Origin: Novosphingobium pentaromativorans US6-1 | GTDB taxonomy: Bacteria; Pseudomonadota; Alphaproteobacteria; Sphingomonadales; Sphingomonadaceae | Direction of reading: 5' to 3' | Assembly: GCF_000767465.1 (NCBI RefSeq) | Contig: NZ_CP009291.1 | Span: forward strand, 3,266,501-3,330,500 | DNA length: 64,000 nt | Shown here: positions 27,104-36,034 of the stretch, piece by piece | Layout of the letters: each line of letters starts with the position of its first letter | Numbering within the stretch: position 1 is the first letter of the stretch | Position numbers and translations under genes: made by a program | The notes under the pieces: generated by a model | Database searches by the model: none | What the model saw: only the letters and a program-made list of their open reading frames with translations | Told to the model about the DNA's origin: nothing

Positions 27104-29071
27104 ATGGCCGAGCAAACCCCATTGCAGATCCTCGCCGCGGCCCAGGACGCCTTGCGCGCGGGGCAGTTCGACACGGCCTATGCCGGTGCCTGCCAGGTGC
27201 TGGGCGAAGATCGCGAGAACGCCGATGCACTTTACATTGCGGCTGTCGCCTGCCGCTACCTCGAGAACTACGTTGAAGCGGCAGGCTTGCTTTCACAGCT
27301 CTCGGCGGTGGTGCCGGAATACGGCCGGGCCTGGCAGGAGCGCGGCCACCTCGCCCGCGCGCAGGGGCAGGTGGAAAAGGCCATCGCCGCCTACCAGCGC
27401 GCCTGCCGCTACAATCCGGCGCTCGAGGCCAGCTGGCGCGCGCAGGTCGACCTCTTCGCTTCGACGGGTCGCCCCGCGCAAGCCGCTGCGGCGCGCGCCC
27501 AGGCCGAGCGCGTGGCGGCCCTTCCGGGCGAACTGCTTGCCGTCTCGAACCACCTGTTCGAAGGCCGGTTGCTGCGCGCCGAGGAGATCTGCCGCCACTA
27601 CCTGCGCCAGCATCCGCGTGATATCGAAGGGATGCGCCTGCTGGCGGAGATCGGCTCGCGTCTCGGCGTGCTAGACGATGCGGAGTTCCTGCTGGAAAGT
27701 GCGGCGACCTTCGCGCCCGACAACATGCAGGTCCGGCTCGACTACATGCAGGTCCTGCGCAAGCGGCAGAAGTTTGCGCGCGCGCTCGAAGAGGCCGAAG
27801 CGCTCCACGCGCGCGCGCCGGATAGCCCGCTTTTCGCATCGCACCTTGCCATCGAGGCCATGCAGACCGGCGACTACCAACGCGCATTCTCGCTGTTCGA
27901 CCAGGTGCTTTCGGCACTGCCCGACGATCCGGCTACGCTGACCAGCAGAGGTCACGCGCTCAAGACCATGGGCCGCCGGGAAGATGCGGTTGCCTCCTAC
28001 CGGGCCGCGATTGACGCGCGGCCGGATCATGGCGATGCTTGGTATGCGTTGGCCAATCTCAAGACATGGCGCTTCGACGAGGCCGATCGCCGCGCGATGG
28101 CCGAGCAGCTGGAACGGCCCGACCTGGCCTTCATGGACCGTGTCCACCTCACTTTCGCGCTGGCCAAGGCTTGCGAGGACGAAGGCGATCACGAGGCGGC
28201 ATTCCGCCACTATGACCTGGGAAATGCCCTGAAGCGGCGCCAGACCCGCTACGATGCCGACAGGATGAGCGCCGAACTCGCCAGCCAGGCCGAACACTGC
28301 ACGTCCGCCCTGTTCGCCGCGCACGAAGGGCATGGCCATCCCGCGCCCGATCCCGTCTTCATCGTCGGCCTGCCGCGAGCAGGCTCGACCCTGCTTGAGC
28401 AGATCCTGGCCTCGCATCCCATGATCGACGGGACGCTGGAACTGCCCGACGTCCTTGCGCTTGCCCACCGTCTGCGCGGGCGCAGGGCAGGCGTTTCACG
28501 CTATCCGCAAGTCCTCCACGACCTGAGCGCCGAGCAGCTCGAGGCGATGGGCAAGGGCTATATCGAGAGCACGCGCATTCACCGGCAGGGGGCGCCGTTC
28601 TTCATCGACAAGATGCCGAATAATTTCCGCCATATCGGCCTGATCCACCTGATCCTGCCCAATGCCAAGATCATAGATGCCCGCCGGGCACCGATGGATT
28701 GCTGCTTTTCCGGCTTCAAGCAGCTCTTCGCCGAAGGGCAGGAATTCACTTACGGGCTTGAGGAAATCGGTCGCTACTACAGCGACTACGTCAAGCTGAT
28801 GGACCACTGGGATCGCGTGCTGCCGGGCAAGATCCTGCGCGTGCAGCACGAGGATGTCATCGACAACCTGGAAGGGCAGGTGCGCCGGATGCTGGCCTAT
28901 CTCGGCCTGCCGTTCGATCCGGCCTGCCTTGCCTTCCACAAGACCGACCGCGCGGTGCGCACGGCAAGCTCCGAGCAGGTCCGCCGCCCGATCTCGCGCG
29001 ACGGCGTCGATGCCTGGAAGCCTTACGAAGCGTGGCTGCAGCCGCTGCGCGACGCGCTGGCGGCTGCCTGA
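27104..29071 (+). CDS. TPR-repeat sulfotransferase-family protein
   Basis: A 655-residue fusion. Residues about 1-380 are helical tetratricopeptide-type repeats (for example AWQERGHLARAQGQVEKAIAAYQRA). Residues about 415-640 are a sulfotransferase domain with the PAPS P-loop in FIVGLPRAGSTLLEQILASHP and a later DARRAPMDCCFSGFKQ segment. No signal peptide is seen, so it is probably cytoplasmic. A good ribosome site (AAGGGAG) precedes the ATG. Such genes often follow TonB receptors in sphingomonads; the acceptor is unknown. Confidence 0.85.
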   Translation: MAEQTPLQILAAAQDALRAGQFDTAYAGACQVLGEDRENADALYIAAVACRYLENYVEAAGLLSQLSAVVPEYGRAWQERGHLARAQGQVEKAIAAYQRACRYNPALEASWRAQVDLFASTGRPAQAAAARAQAERVAALPGELLAVSNHLFEGRLLRAEEICRHYLRQHPRDIEGMRLLAEIGSRLGVLDDAEFLLESAATFAPDNMQVRLDYMQVLRKRQKFARALEEAEALHARAPDSPLFASHLAIEAMQTGDYQRAFSLFDQVLSALPDDPATLTSRGHALKTMGRREDAVASYRAAIDARPDHGDAWYALANLKTWRFDEADRRAMAEQLERPDLAFMDRVHLTFALAKACEDEGDHEAAFRHYDLGNALKRRQTRYDADRMSAELASQAEHCTSALFAAHEGHGHPAPDPVFIVGLPRAGSTLLEQILASHPMIDGTLELPDVLALAHRLRGRRAGVSRYPQVLHDLSAEQLEAMGKGYIESTRIHRQGAPFFIDKMPNNFRHIGLIHLILPNAKIIDARRAPMDCCFSGFKQLFAEGQEFTYGLEEIGRYYSDYVKLMDHWDRVLPGKILRVQHEDVIDNLEGQVRRMLAYLGLPFDPACLAFHKTDRAVRTASSEQVRRPISRDGVDAWKPYEAWLQPLRDALAAA

Positions 29072-29084
29072 CCTGGGGTGACGA

Positions 29085-30386
29085 TCAGCGTGCCGGCAAG
29101 ACCGCCGCGCGGCATTCGCCGAATCCGATGGAGACGTAGCCCTCGGCATGTGCCGTTGCGCGCAAGGTGACTTCGTCTCCGTCCTCCAGGAACGTGCGGG
29201 TCTCGCCGGAGGGCAGGGAGATCGGCTCCTTGCCGCCGCTTGTCAGCTCCAGCAAGCTGCCGAAGCCGTCGCGGGTCGGTGCGGAGATGGTGCCGGTGCC
29301 CAGCAGGTCGCCGGCTTGCAGGTTGCAGCCGTTCGATGCGTGGTGGGTGACGATCTGCTGGACGGTCCAGTACATGTTGCTCGCCGGACCGCGGCTCAGG
29401 CGGAAGGGCTCCATGCCGGCCTCGCGCATCTTTGCGCTGCTCAGGAAAACCTCCAGAGTTACGGCAAGCGCGCCGTGCGAGCGGTCTTCGTCGTCCGAGA
29501 GATAGCCGAGCGGGGCAGGGTCGCCCTCGGGCCGCGGGGGCTGGGCCATGCGGAAGGGGGCCATGGCCTCGGGCGTGACGACCCACGGCGAGATCGTCGA
29601 GTGGAAGTTCTTGGCAAGGAAGGGGCCGAGCGGCTGGTATTCCCACGCCTGGAAATCGCGAGCCGACCAGTCGTTCAGCAGGCAGAACCCGGCTATATGG
29701 TTCGCGGCTTCTGAAATCGGGATCGGTGTACCCAGTTCGTTGCCCTGACCGATCCACACGCCCAGTTCCAGTTCATAATCGAGCCGCACGCTCGGTCCGA
29801 CCACTGGCGCGTCGGCTTCGGGTGGCTTGCGCTGGCCGGTCGGGCGCACGAGCGGCACGCCCGATGCGCGGATCGAGGAGGCGCGGCCATGGTATCCGAT
29901 GGGCACGTACTTGTAATTGGGCAGCAGTGGATTGTCCGGCCGGAACTGGCGTCCGACATTGTTGGCGTGATGGATGCCGACGTAGAAATCGGTGTAGTCG
30001 CCGATCCGCGCGGGCAGGTGCAGGGTGCAGGTCCCGGCGCGGTGAAGGTGCGGTTCGACGGCACTGCGCTGGTCGTTGTCGGCAAGCATCTGGCTCAGGA
30101 TGGCGCGCAGGGCCTTCCGGTCGCCCTCGGGCAGCGCCATGAACGCATTCAGGCTGTCCGAGCCTGCGGCAGAGGACGCTGCATCGGGTAGCAGTCCCGC
30201 CTTGGCGCAGGCAGAAAGGTCGAGGATCATGTCGCCGATCGCTACGCCTATGCGCGGAGTCTCGCCGGCCGGGGAGAATACGCCGAGCGGAAGGTTCTGG
30301 ATCGGGAAATCGCGGTGTCCCTTGGCGCTTTCGACCCAGCTTGCGAGTGCCGGATCGTGCGTCGCGTCGGTCTGCCAGAAGGTCAT
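29085..30386 (-). CDS. fahA: Fumarylacetoacetase
   Basis: Last enzyme of tyrosine/homogentisate catabolism: splits fumarylacetoacetate to fumarate and acetoacetate. 433 residues, normal length. The N-terminal domain (SPAGETPRIGVAIGDMILDL) leads to the catalytic domain with DYTDFYVGIHHANNVGRQF, the metal ligands in LDYELELGVWIG, and YHGRASSI. ATG 30386 is used; a longer frame to 30431 lacks support. Other pathway genes (hmgA, maiA) are not in the window. A divergent Lrp-type regulator lies 210 bases away and is the likely controller. Confidence 0.93.
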   Translation of the reverse strand: MTFWQTDATHDPALASWVESAKGHRDFPIQNLPLGVFSPAGETPRIGVAIGDMILDLSACAKAGLLPDAASSAAGSDSLNAFMALPEGDRKALRAILSQMLADNDQRSAVEPHLHRAGTCTLHLPARIGDYTDFYVGIHHANNVGRQFRPDNPLLPNYKYVPIGYHGRASSIRASGVPLVRPTGQRKPPEADAPVVGPSVRLDYELELGVWIGQGNELGTPIPISEAANHIAGFCLLNDWSARDFQAWEYQPLGPFLAKNFHSTISPWVVTPEAMAPFRMAQPPRPEGDPAPLGYLSDDEDRSHGALAVTLEVFLSSAKMREAGMEPFRLSRGPASNMYWTVQQIVTHHASNGCNLQAGDLLGTGTISAPTRDGFGSLLELTSGGKEPISLPSGETRTFLEDGDEVTLRATAHAEGYVSIGFGECRAAVLPAR

Positions 30387-30596
30387 GTCTCGCTTATCCC
30401 TGTTTGCGGGCGAACGACTTGTGCCGCCCATGCCATTCGAACGCGGACCCGGCGCCGTCGTTCCGACGCACCGGGCGGTCCTTTCCTACCATTGTCTCAG
30501 ATGGGCTGCGAATTTGCCGTTCAAACTTGCCATTGCAGGAGTGGTGTTTGAGACGTACGTTCATAATTTTACAAAAAATTGAGTGATTGTTTCGAT

Positions 30597-31055
30597 ATGG
30601 ACGCATTGGACCGAAAGATCGTAGAGGCTTTGCAGAAGGATGGCGCGCTCAGCCATCCCGATCTGGCGCAGAAAGTCGGCAGTACGGCACCGTCATGCTG
30701 GCGACGGGTAAAGCAGCTTGAGGAGGCTGGCGTCCTGCGCGGCGTGGTCCGGCTCGCCGATCCCAAGCTGCTCGGGCAGACGGTCAAGGTGATCTGCCAG
30801 GTTCGCATGCACAGCCACACGAACGAAAACGTCGCCGAGTTCGAAGCGCTGATGCGCGGACATCCGCAGGTCACGGAATGCTATTCGATGTCGGGGGATT
30901 GGGATTACCTGCTCCACGTCGTTGCCGAGGACGTGGAGGAATATGAGAAGTTCCTGGCCCACACCTTGCTCAAGCATCCGGCCGTGGGCGCGGCCTCGTC
31001 CCATTTCGCCCTGCGCACGGTGAAGTACGAGACGGCGCTGCCGATCAAGGGATAG
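30597..31055 (+). CDS. Lrp/AsnC-family regulator divergent from fahA
   Basis: A 152-residue feast/famine regulator. N-terminal helix-turn-helix (LDRKIVEALQKDGALSHPDLAQKVG, SCWRRVKQLEEAGVL) and a C-terminal RAM domain with TECYSMSGDWDYLLHV, where amino acids usually bind. ATG 30597 starts the usual MDALDRKI; a TTG at 30579 would add six residues. From its position it probably responds to tyrosine or a related amino acid and controls fahA. Confidence 0.88.
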   Translation: MDALDRKIVEALQKDGALSHPDLAQKVGSTAPSCWRRVKQLEEAGVLRGVVRLADPKLLGQTVKVICQVRMHSHTNENVAEFEALMRGHPQVTECYSMSGDWDYLLHVVAEDVEEYEKFLAHTLLKHPAVGAASSHFALRTVKYETALPIKG

Positions 31056-31078
31056 GTGCGGCAGCAGGCCTAAGCCGA

Positions 31079-31693
31079 TCAGGCCTCGATCGGCGCAATC
31101 TTGTCCAGCCCGAGGCGTGACAGAAGCACATCCACGAAGGCCTCAATCTCTGCCTTGGTCGGCATTATGGGTCTGATGATCGCATCGGACCGGAAGCCGA
31201 GAAGGGCGGCGCGAACCACTCGCGAAAGCTCTTCGGCGTCGCGCTGGTCGAAGTGGCTGGCGAAATAGTCCCGCATGTCGCTGCGCAGGCGGGAGGGGCC
31301 GCGCGTGTAGAAGGCTTCGACGATTTCCGGAAACCGGCTTCCTTCTGCCAGCACCAGGGCAAAGAGGCGGCGTGAATTCTCTTCGATGAGTTTCTGGAGC
31401 ACGGCAATGCAGATCTTGCGCAAATTGGAGGCGCTGAACCGGTTGTCTTCGAGCGCCGCTTCCATGTCTTTGCCGAAGCAGTCGACGCGATCGTCGACGA
31501 CCGCGATGAAGAGCTCCTCCTTGGAGGAGAAATGGGACCAAAGCGTGGTCTTTGATCCGCCAAGTTCATCGGCTATGGCCGACATGCTAGTGGCTGCGTA
31601 GCCGTTTTCCAAAAATGAATGAGTCGCAATGGCGACGATCTCGGCGCGTTTACGCGCCTTGTTGAGTTCCCGCTTTCCCAGTTCTTTTGTCAT
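31079..31693 (-). CDS. TetR-family repressor of the efflux operon
   Basis: A 204-residue regulator. The N-terminal helix-turn-helix reads SFLENGYAATSMSAIADELGGSKTTLWSHFSSKEELF, a textbook TetR signature. The C-terminal ligand domain is of the AcrR/YbiH style. It diverges from the outer-membrane efflux gene with only 66 bases between the two starts, and that gap holds a long inverted repeat. Autorepression and repression of the efflux operon are therefore likely. Confidence 0.9.
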   Translation of the reverse strand: MTKELGKRELNKARKRAEIVAIATHSFLENGYAATSMSAIADELGGSKTTLWSHFSSKEELFIAVVDDRVDCFGKDMEAALEDNRFSASNLRKICIAVLQKLIEENSRRLFALVLAEGSRFPEIVEAFYTRGPSRLRSDMRDYFASHFDQRDAEELSRVVRAALLGFRSDAIIRPIMPTKAEIEAFVDVLLSRLGLDKIAPIEA

Positions 31694-31697
31694 GTCT

Positions 31698-31718
31698 GTA
31701 CTAGTGAGTACACTTTTT
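31698..31718. promoter_or_regulatory. Left arm of long inverted repeat (TetR operator candidate)
   Basis: GTACTAGTGAGTACACTTTTT lies just upstream of the tetR ATG. Its reverse complement matches the right arm at 31747-31767 at 18 of 21 positions. It also has internal symmetry (GTACT-N4-AGTAC). Confidence 0.65.
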
Positions 31719-31720
31719 GG

Positions 31721-31749
31721 TTGACACTGGCAAGGAGAAGTTCGATAAA
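31721..31749 (+). promoter_or_regulatory. Efflux-operon promoter
   Basis: A perfect TTGACA (31721-31726), a 17-nt spacer and GATAAA (31744-31749). Transcription would begin near 31756, only a few bases before the ATG at 31760. An AAGGAG at 31732-31737 lies inside the promoter spacer and so cannot serve as ribosome site for this transcript. Confidence 0.55.
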
Positions 31750-31767
31750 AAGTGTACGCATGAGTAC
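31747..31767. promoter_or_regulatory. Right arm of long inverted repeat, covering the efflux start codon
   Basis: AAAAAGTGTACGCATGAGTAC overlaps the -10 region, the likely transcription start and the ATG at 31760. A repressor bound here would block the efflux promoter directly. Confidence 0.65.
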
Positions 31768-33220
31768 GATCTTATCATCACGAGTCGCAGTGGCTTCCAT
31801 GCTGGCTGCGACCTTTTCGCTTTCCGCCTGCGCCGCGCCCGATCTTGGTCCGCGGCCCGAGATGCGCGCGCCTGCAAATCTCGGATCCGGGCGGTCGTTG
31901 CAATCTTCCGATGCCAGCGCTGCCTGGCCGCGTGAGCAGTGGTGGAAGGCTTACGGCGATCCGCAGCTCGACGCGCTCGTGGATGAAGCGCTGGCCAATT
32001 CGCCCAGCGTCGCCATGGCCGAGGCGCGAATTCGCCAGGCACGCGGTGTTGCGCAGGTTACCGGCGCGCAAGGCTTGCCCAGTCTGGGCGGTCAGGCCTC
32101 GGCAGGGGTGACCAAGCAGACCTACAACAACGGCATGCAGAAGGGGTTTGCGCTGCAGGGCTGGAACAGCACCGGTACGCTGGCCTTGTCCGGCGAGTTC
32201 GATCTCGACTTGTGGGGCAGGGCGCGCAATGCACTGGCCGCTGCGACTTCGGACGAGATGGCGGCCATGGCCGACGCCCGGCAGGCGCAGCTGATGCTTT
32301 CGTCCAATGTCGTGTCGTCCTACTTCGATCTGGCCCGCCTGGTGGAACGCGGCAAGGCTCTGGGTGAAGCCGTGAAGGCGCGCGAGGCCATGGTCGACTT
32401 GACCGAGCAGCGCGTGCGGCAAGGGCTTGAGAACGAGTCTCCGCTTCACCAGGCCCAGGCTGCGGCCGCGCAGGCACGTGTCGCCCTGTCTGCCAATCAG
32501 GAAGAGGAGCTGCTCCGCCGCCATGCGCTTGCAGCCTTGCTGGGGGCTGGACCCGACCGTGGGCTCGAAATCGCAGCTCCAGCGATCGATGCCATTGCCG
32601 AAACACCGGTTCCGGCAGATGCGGGAATTGCGCTTGCCGGCAGGCGTCCAGATATCCTCGCGGCGCGCCTGCGCGCCGAAGCGGCTGCATCGCGTATCGA
32701 CGAGGCCCGCGCAGCTTACCTTCCGGACATTTCGCTCAGCGGCCTGATCGGCCTTACCTCGATCGGTCTTTCGAACCTGATCGACAGCGGGTCGAAATAT
32801 GGCAATGCCGGCGGCGCGCTGAGCCTGCCGATCTTTCAGGGCGGCCGGCTCAAGGGACAGTTCACGCAGGCTCGCGGCGGCTATGACGCCGCAGTCGCGA
32901 ATTATAACGATACGGTCGTCGGCGCGCTTCGCGACGTCGCCGATTCGCTGGCCAGCCGCGAGGCGGCGGCTCAACAGGAGAAGGACGCCCGGCAGGCGCG
33001 GGAACAGTCCGAAGCCGCCTACGATATCGCGCTCAAGCGCTATCGTGGAGGTTTGTCGAACTACCTCGAAGCCCTGACAACCGAAACTGCAGCGCTGCAG
33101 GCGCGCACTTCGGCGGTCGATGCCCATTTCCGGACCCTTGCTTACGAAGTTGCGCTCAAGCGCGCTCTGGGCGGCGGGTTCGAAGACAATTCCAGTGAGA
33201 AGGCTCCTGACAATGAGTGA
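31760..33220 (+). CDS. NodT-family outer-membrane efflux lipoprotein
   Basis: A 486-residue TolC-like channel protein. A short signal with lipobox LSAC sits at residues 21-24. Two repeated outer-membrane efflux domains follow, with QWWKAYGDPQLDALVDEAL at the first and YLPDISLSGLIGL, LSLPIFQGGRLKGQ at the second. It forms the outer-membrane exit for the EmrA/EmrB pump encoded next. The ATG has no upstream ribosome site within range if the visible promoter is used, which suggests a leaderless or near-leaderless mRNA. Confidence 0.9.
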   Translation: MSTILSSRVAVASMLAATFSLSACAAPDLGPRPEMRAPANLGSGRSLQSSDASAAWPREQWWKAYGDPQLDALVDEALANSPSVAMAEARIRQARGVAQVTGAQGLPSLGGQASAGVTKQTYNNGMQKGFALQGWNSTGTLALSGEFDLDLWGRARNALAAATSDEMAAMADARQAQLMLSSNVVSSYFDLARLVERGKALGEAVKAREAMVDLTEQRVRQGLENESPLHQAQAAAAQARVALSANQEEELLRRHALAALLGAGPDRGLEIAAPAIDAIAETPVPADAGIALAGRRPDILAARLRAEAAASRIDEARAAYLPDISLSGLIGLTSIGLSNLIDSGSKYGNAGGALSLPIFQGGRLKGQFTQARGGYDAAVANYNDTVVGALRDVADSLASREAAAQQEKDARQAREQSEAAYDIALKRYRGGLSNYLEALTTETAALQARTSAVDAHFRTLAYEVALKRALGGGFEDNSSEKAPDNE

Positions 33221-34373
33221 CGACGTGCAGGAACTGCCTGCGGAAGACGAGAACGGAGCCAATGAGGCCAGCGTTATCGACGAGCGCCGGCGCAAGCCGC
33301 TGCTGATCGGTCTCGCTGTCGCCGTTCTGGCGATCGGAACCCTTTATTTTCTTTATGACATTTTCCTTGGCGGTCGTTCGGTGTCCACCGACAATGCCTA
33401 TGTGGCCGGCGATTCCGCGCAAGTGACGCCGCTGACCAGCGGCCAGGTCGCCGAAGTTCTGGTGACCGACACGCAGCCGGTCAGGAAAGGGCAGATGCTC
33501 TTCCGGCTCGACGATACCGACCAGAAGATTGCGCTGGCCCAGGCCGAAGCCGATTTCGCCGCCGCCCAGCGTCGCTATTCGCAGTCGCTTGCCAACAACA
33601 GCGCTCTGGGCGCTGCAGCCGATGCGAGTACGCAGCAGATCGCGTCTGCCAGGGCGCGCGTCGAATCCGCGGCTGCATCGCTCGCGAAGGCGCAAGCGGA
33701 TTACAGGCGGCGCGCGGCTCTCGCCGATAGCGGAGCGGTATCCGCGGAAGAACTGATGAGCGCCCGCGAAGCGCTTACTTCAGCCGAGGCCGCTGCGCGT
33801 CAGGCGAATGCCGCGCTCGACGAGGCACAGGCCAACGCCATCAGCTCGCGCAAGAAGGAACAGGCGTCCGTCGCCTTGACGGAAGGCACGACCGTCGAGA
33901 CAGCACCGGAAATCCGTCTCGCGAAGGCGAAGTTGGCGCAGGCCATGCTCGATCTGAAGCGCACCGTCGTGCGTGCACCTGTCGACGGCGTGGTCGCAAA
34001 GCGTTCGATCCAGGTCGGTCAGAAGATCGCGACGGGCTCGGTCGCGATGATCGTCGTCCCGGTGAATCGCCTCTACGTGAACGCGAATTTCAAGGAGGAC
34101 CAGCTCGGCCGCGTGCGTTCGGGACAGAGCGCGAAGGTGACCTCGGACTTCTACGGCGATGACGTCACCTATCACGGCAAGGTCGTCGGATTTGCCGGCG
34201 GCACCGGTGCGGCATTCTCGCTGATCCCGGCGCAGAACGCGACGGGTAACTGGATCAAGGTCGTGCAGCGTCTTCCGGTTCGCATCGAGCTGGATCCCAA
34301 GGAACTGAAAGAGCATCCGCTGCGCATCGGTCTGTCGATGGAAGCTGAAATCGATCTGACGGATTCGGAGTAA
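33213..34373 (+). CDS. emrA: EmrA-type periplasmic adaptor (HlyD family)
   Basis: A 386-residue membrane fusion protein: short cytoplasmic N-terminus, one membrane segment (LLIGLAVAVLAIGTLYFLYDIFL), biotinyl-lipoyl halves (VSTDNAYVAGDSAQVTPLTSGQVAEV and VRAPVDGVVAKRSIQVGQKI), and a long alanine-rich coiled coil between them. It links the EmrB transporter to the outer-membrane channel. It overlaps the previous gene by 8 nt and the next by 1 nt. Confidence 0.93.
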   Translation: MSDDVQELPAEDENGANEASVIDERRRKPLLIGLAVAVLAIGTLYFLYDIFLGGRSVSTDNAYVAGDSAQVTPLTSGQVAEVLVTDTQPVRKGQMLFRLDDTDQKIALAQAEADFAAAQRRYSQSLANNSALGAAADASTQQIASARARVESAAASLAKAQADYRRRAALADSGAVSAEELMSAREALTSAEAAARQANAALDEAQANAISSRKKEQASVALTEGTTVETAPEIRLAKAKLAQAMLDLKRTVVRAPVDGVVAKRSIQVGQKIATGSVAMIVVPVNRLYVNANFKEDQLGRVRSGQSAKVTSDFYGDDVTYHGKVVGFAGGTGAAFSLIPAQNATGNWIKVVQRLPVRIELDPKELKEHPLRIGLSMEAEIDLTDSE

Positions 34374-35935
34374 TGGCTGGCGCGCCCACAGCACCTGCCG
34401 AGGCAGTTCCGGGCGAGGCACCACCTCGCCCGCTGTCCGGAATGCGGTTGATCTTGGCCGGCTTCGTGCTGGCCATGGCAAATTTCATCGTCGTGCTGGA
34501 CCTTACGATTGCCAACGTCTCGGTTCCGCACATTGCCGGCGGCCTCGCGGTTTCGGTTTCAAGCGGTACCTGGGTCATCACCTCCTACGCGGTCGCCGAG
34601 GCGATCTGCGTGCCCTTGACGGGCTGGCTGGCAGGACGCTTCGGAGCCTTGAGGGTCTTCCTGTTCTCGATTTCGGGATTTGCCCTTTTCTCTGCCCTTT
34701 GCGGGCTTTCGGGTTCGTTGGGAATGCTGGTCCTGTTCCGTCTGGGGCAAGGGTTCTGCGGCGGACCGCTGATGCCGCTCTCGCAGACTCTCCTGCTGCG
34801 GATCTTCCCCAAGGAAATGCATTCGCGGGCGATGGCGATGTGGGCGATGACGGTCGTCACCGCGCCGATTGCAGGACCGATCATCGGTGGCTGGATCAGC
34901 GATAACTGGTCGTGGGAGTGGATTTTCTTAATCAACGTGCCGCTTGCCATCCCGATCGTTCTCGGCGTTGCCGCCCTCCTGCGCGGGGCAGAAACCCCGA
35001 CGCGCAAGCTGCCCATCGACACGATCGGCCTGCTGCTTCTGGTGACCTGGGTCGGCGCCTTCCAGATGATGCTGGATCTTGGCCGCGAGGAAGACTGGTT
35101 CAGTTCGACCAAGATCGTGATCTTGGCGTGTACGGGGGCCATCTTCTTTGCCGCGTTCGTGATCTGGGAATTGACTGAAAAGCACCCTATCGTGGACTTG
35201 AAGGTGCTGAGACACAAGGGATTTTCGGCAGCCACGTTGTCGCTGATGATCGGTTTCGGGACATACTTCGCCTCTGTCGTCGTCATCCCGCAATGGTTGC
35301 AGACATCGATGGGATATACCGCGACCGAAGCTGGTTTCGTGATGGCCTTCGGCGGCGTTCTTGCCGTTGCCGCGTCTCCACTCGTCCCCGCGCTCATGCA
35401 GAAGTTCGACCCGCGCCTCCTGGTGTTCGTCGGCATCTTGTGGATCGGTTTCTGTTCATGGATGCGCACGTACTGGTCGACGGATTCGACGTTCTGGATC
35501 GTGTCCATGCCCCAGCTTCTGCAGGGGCTAGGGGTTTCCTTGTTCTTCGTGCCGCTGACCACGATCAGCCTGGCCGCCGTAAACATCGAGGAAACCGCCA
35601 CCGCTTCGGGTATCGCCAACTTCGGGCGAACCCTGGCCGGCGCATTGGCGACGGCTCTGGTGACGACTTACTGGAACGACTCCGGGCGCATGGACACCGC
35701 TGAGATGGTCGGAACGCTGAATGGCGCCGAGCAGTTGTCCAACACCCTGCAGCAGCAGGGCTTCAGCGCCGAACAGGCCGCGGCGACGATTGCCCAGATT
35801 GTGCAGCAGCAAGGCTTGGCCGTGGGTACCACACACCTGTTTGGCGTTGCCGCCATTGTTCTGGTGGTGGCTGCCATGACGATCTGGATTGCGCCGCGTC
35901 CGCCCAAGGACATGAAACCCCAGGCCGGGCACTGA
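34373..35935 (+). CDS. emrB: EmrB/QacA-type MFS drug exporter (DHA2 family)
   Basis: A 520-residue proton-driven exporter with fourteen membrane segments. Landmarks are NFIVVLDLTIANVSVPHIAGGL (motif D1), TGWLAGRFGALRVFLFS (motif A) and WAMTVVTAPIAGPIIGGWIS (motif C). Together with the adaptor and channel it would move hydrophobic or anionic toxic compounds from the cytoplasm to the outside. TAATG coupling to emrA. A strong terminator follows 39 bases after the stop. Confidence 0.94.
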   Translation: MAGAPTAPAEAVPGEAPPRPLSGMRLILAGFVLAMANFIVVLDLTIANVSVPHIAGGLAVSVSSGTWVITSYAVAEAICVPLTGWLAGRFGALRVFLFSISGFALFSALCGLSGSLGMLVLFRLGQGFCGGPLMPLSQTLLLRIFPKEMHSRAMAMWAMTVVTAPIAGPIIGGWISDNWSWEWIFLINVPLAIPIVLGVAALLRGAETPTRKLPIDTIGLLLLVTWVGAFQMMLDLGREEDWFSSTKIVILACTGAIFFAAFVIWELTEKHPIVDLKVLRHKGFSAATLSLMIGFGTYFASVVVIPQWLQTSMGYTATEAGFVMAFGGVLAVAASPLVPALMQKFDPRLLVFVGILWIGFCSWMRTYWSTDSTFWIVSMPQLLQGLGVSLFFVPLTTISLAAVNIEETATASGIANFGRTLAGALATALVTTYWNDSGRMDTAEMVGTLNGAEQLSNTLQQQGFSAEQAAATIAQIVQQQGLAVGTTHLFGVAAIVLVVAAMTIWIAPRPPKDMKPQAGH

Positions 35936-35974
35936 TTCTTCGCGTCCGGTCGCCCAACGCCGGATGCGAAAAGG

Positions 35975-36021
35975 GACGGGCGGGCGACACGTTTCACCGT
36001 GTCGCCCGCCCGTCTTGTTTT
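35975..36021. terminator. Strong terminator between emrB and the minus-strand cheB paralogue
   Basis: A perfect 17-bp stem (35975-35991 with 35998-36014) around TTTCAC, followed by TTGTTTT on the plus strand. On the minus strand the stem is followed by CCCTTTTCGC, so it may work both ways. Confidence 0.85.
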
Positions 36022-36034
36022 CAGAAGGGAATGA

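Noticed and set aside
24185..27115. 976-codon minus-strand frame opposite the TonB receptor
   Set aside because: The receptor frame has a signal peptide, TonB box and barrel end; the antisense frame has no recognisable domain.
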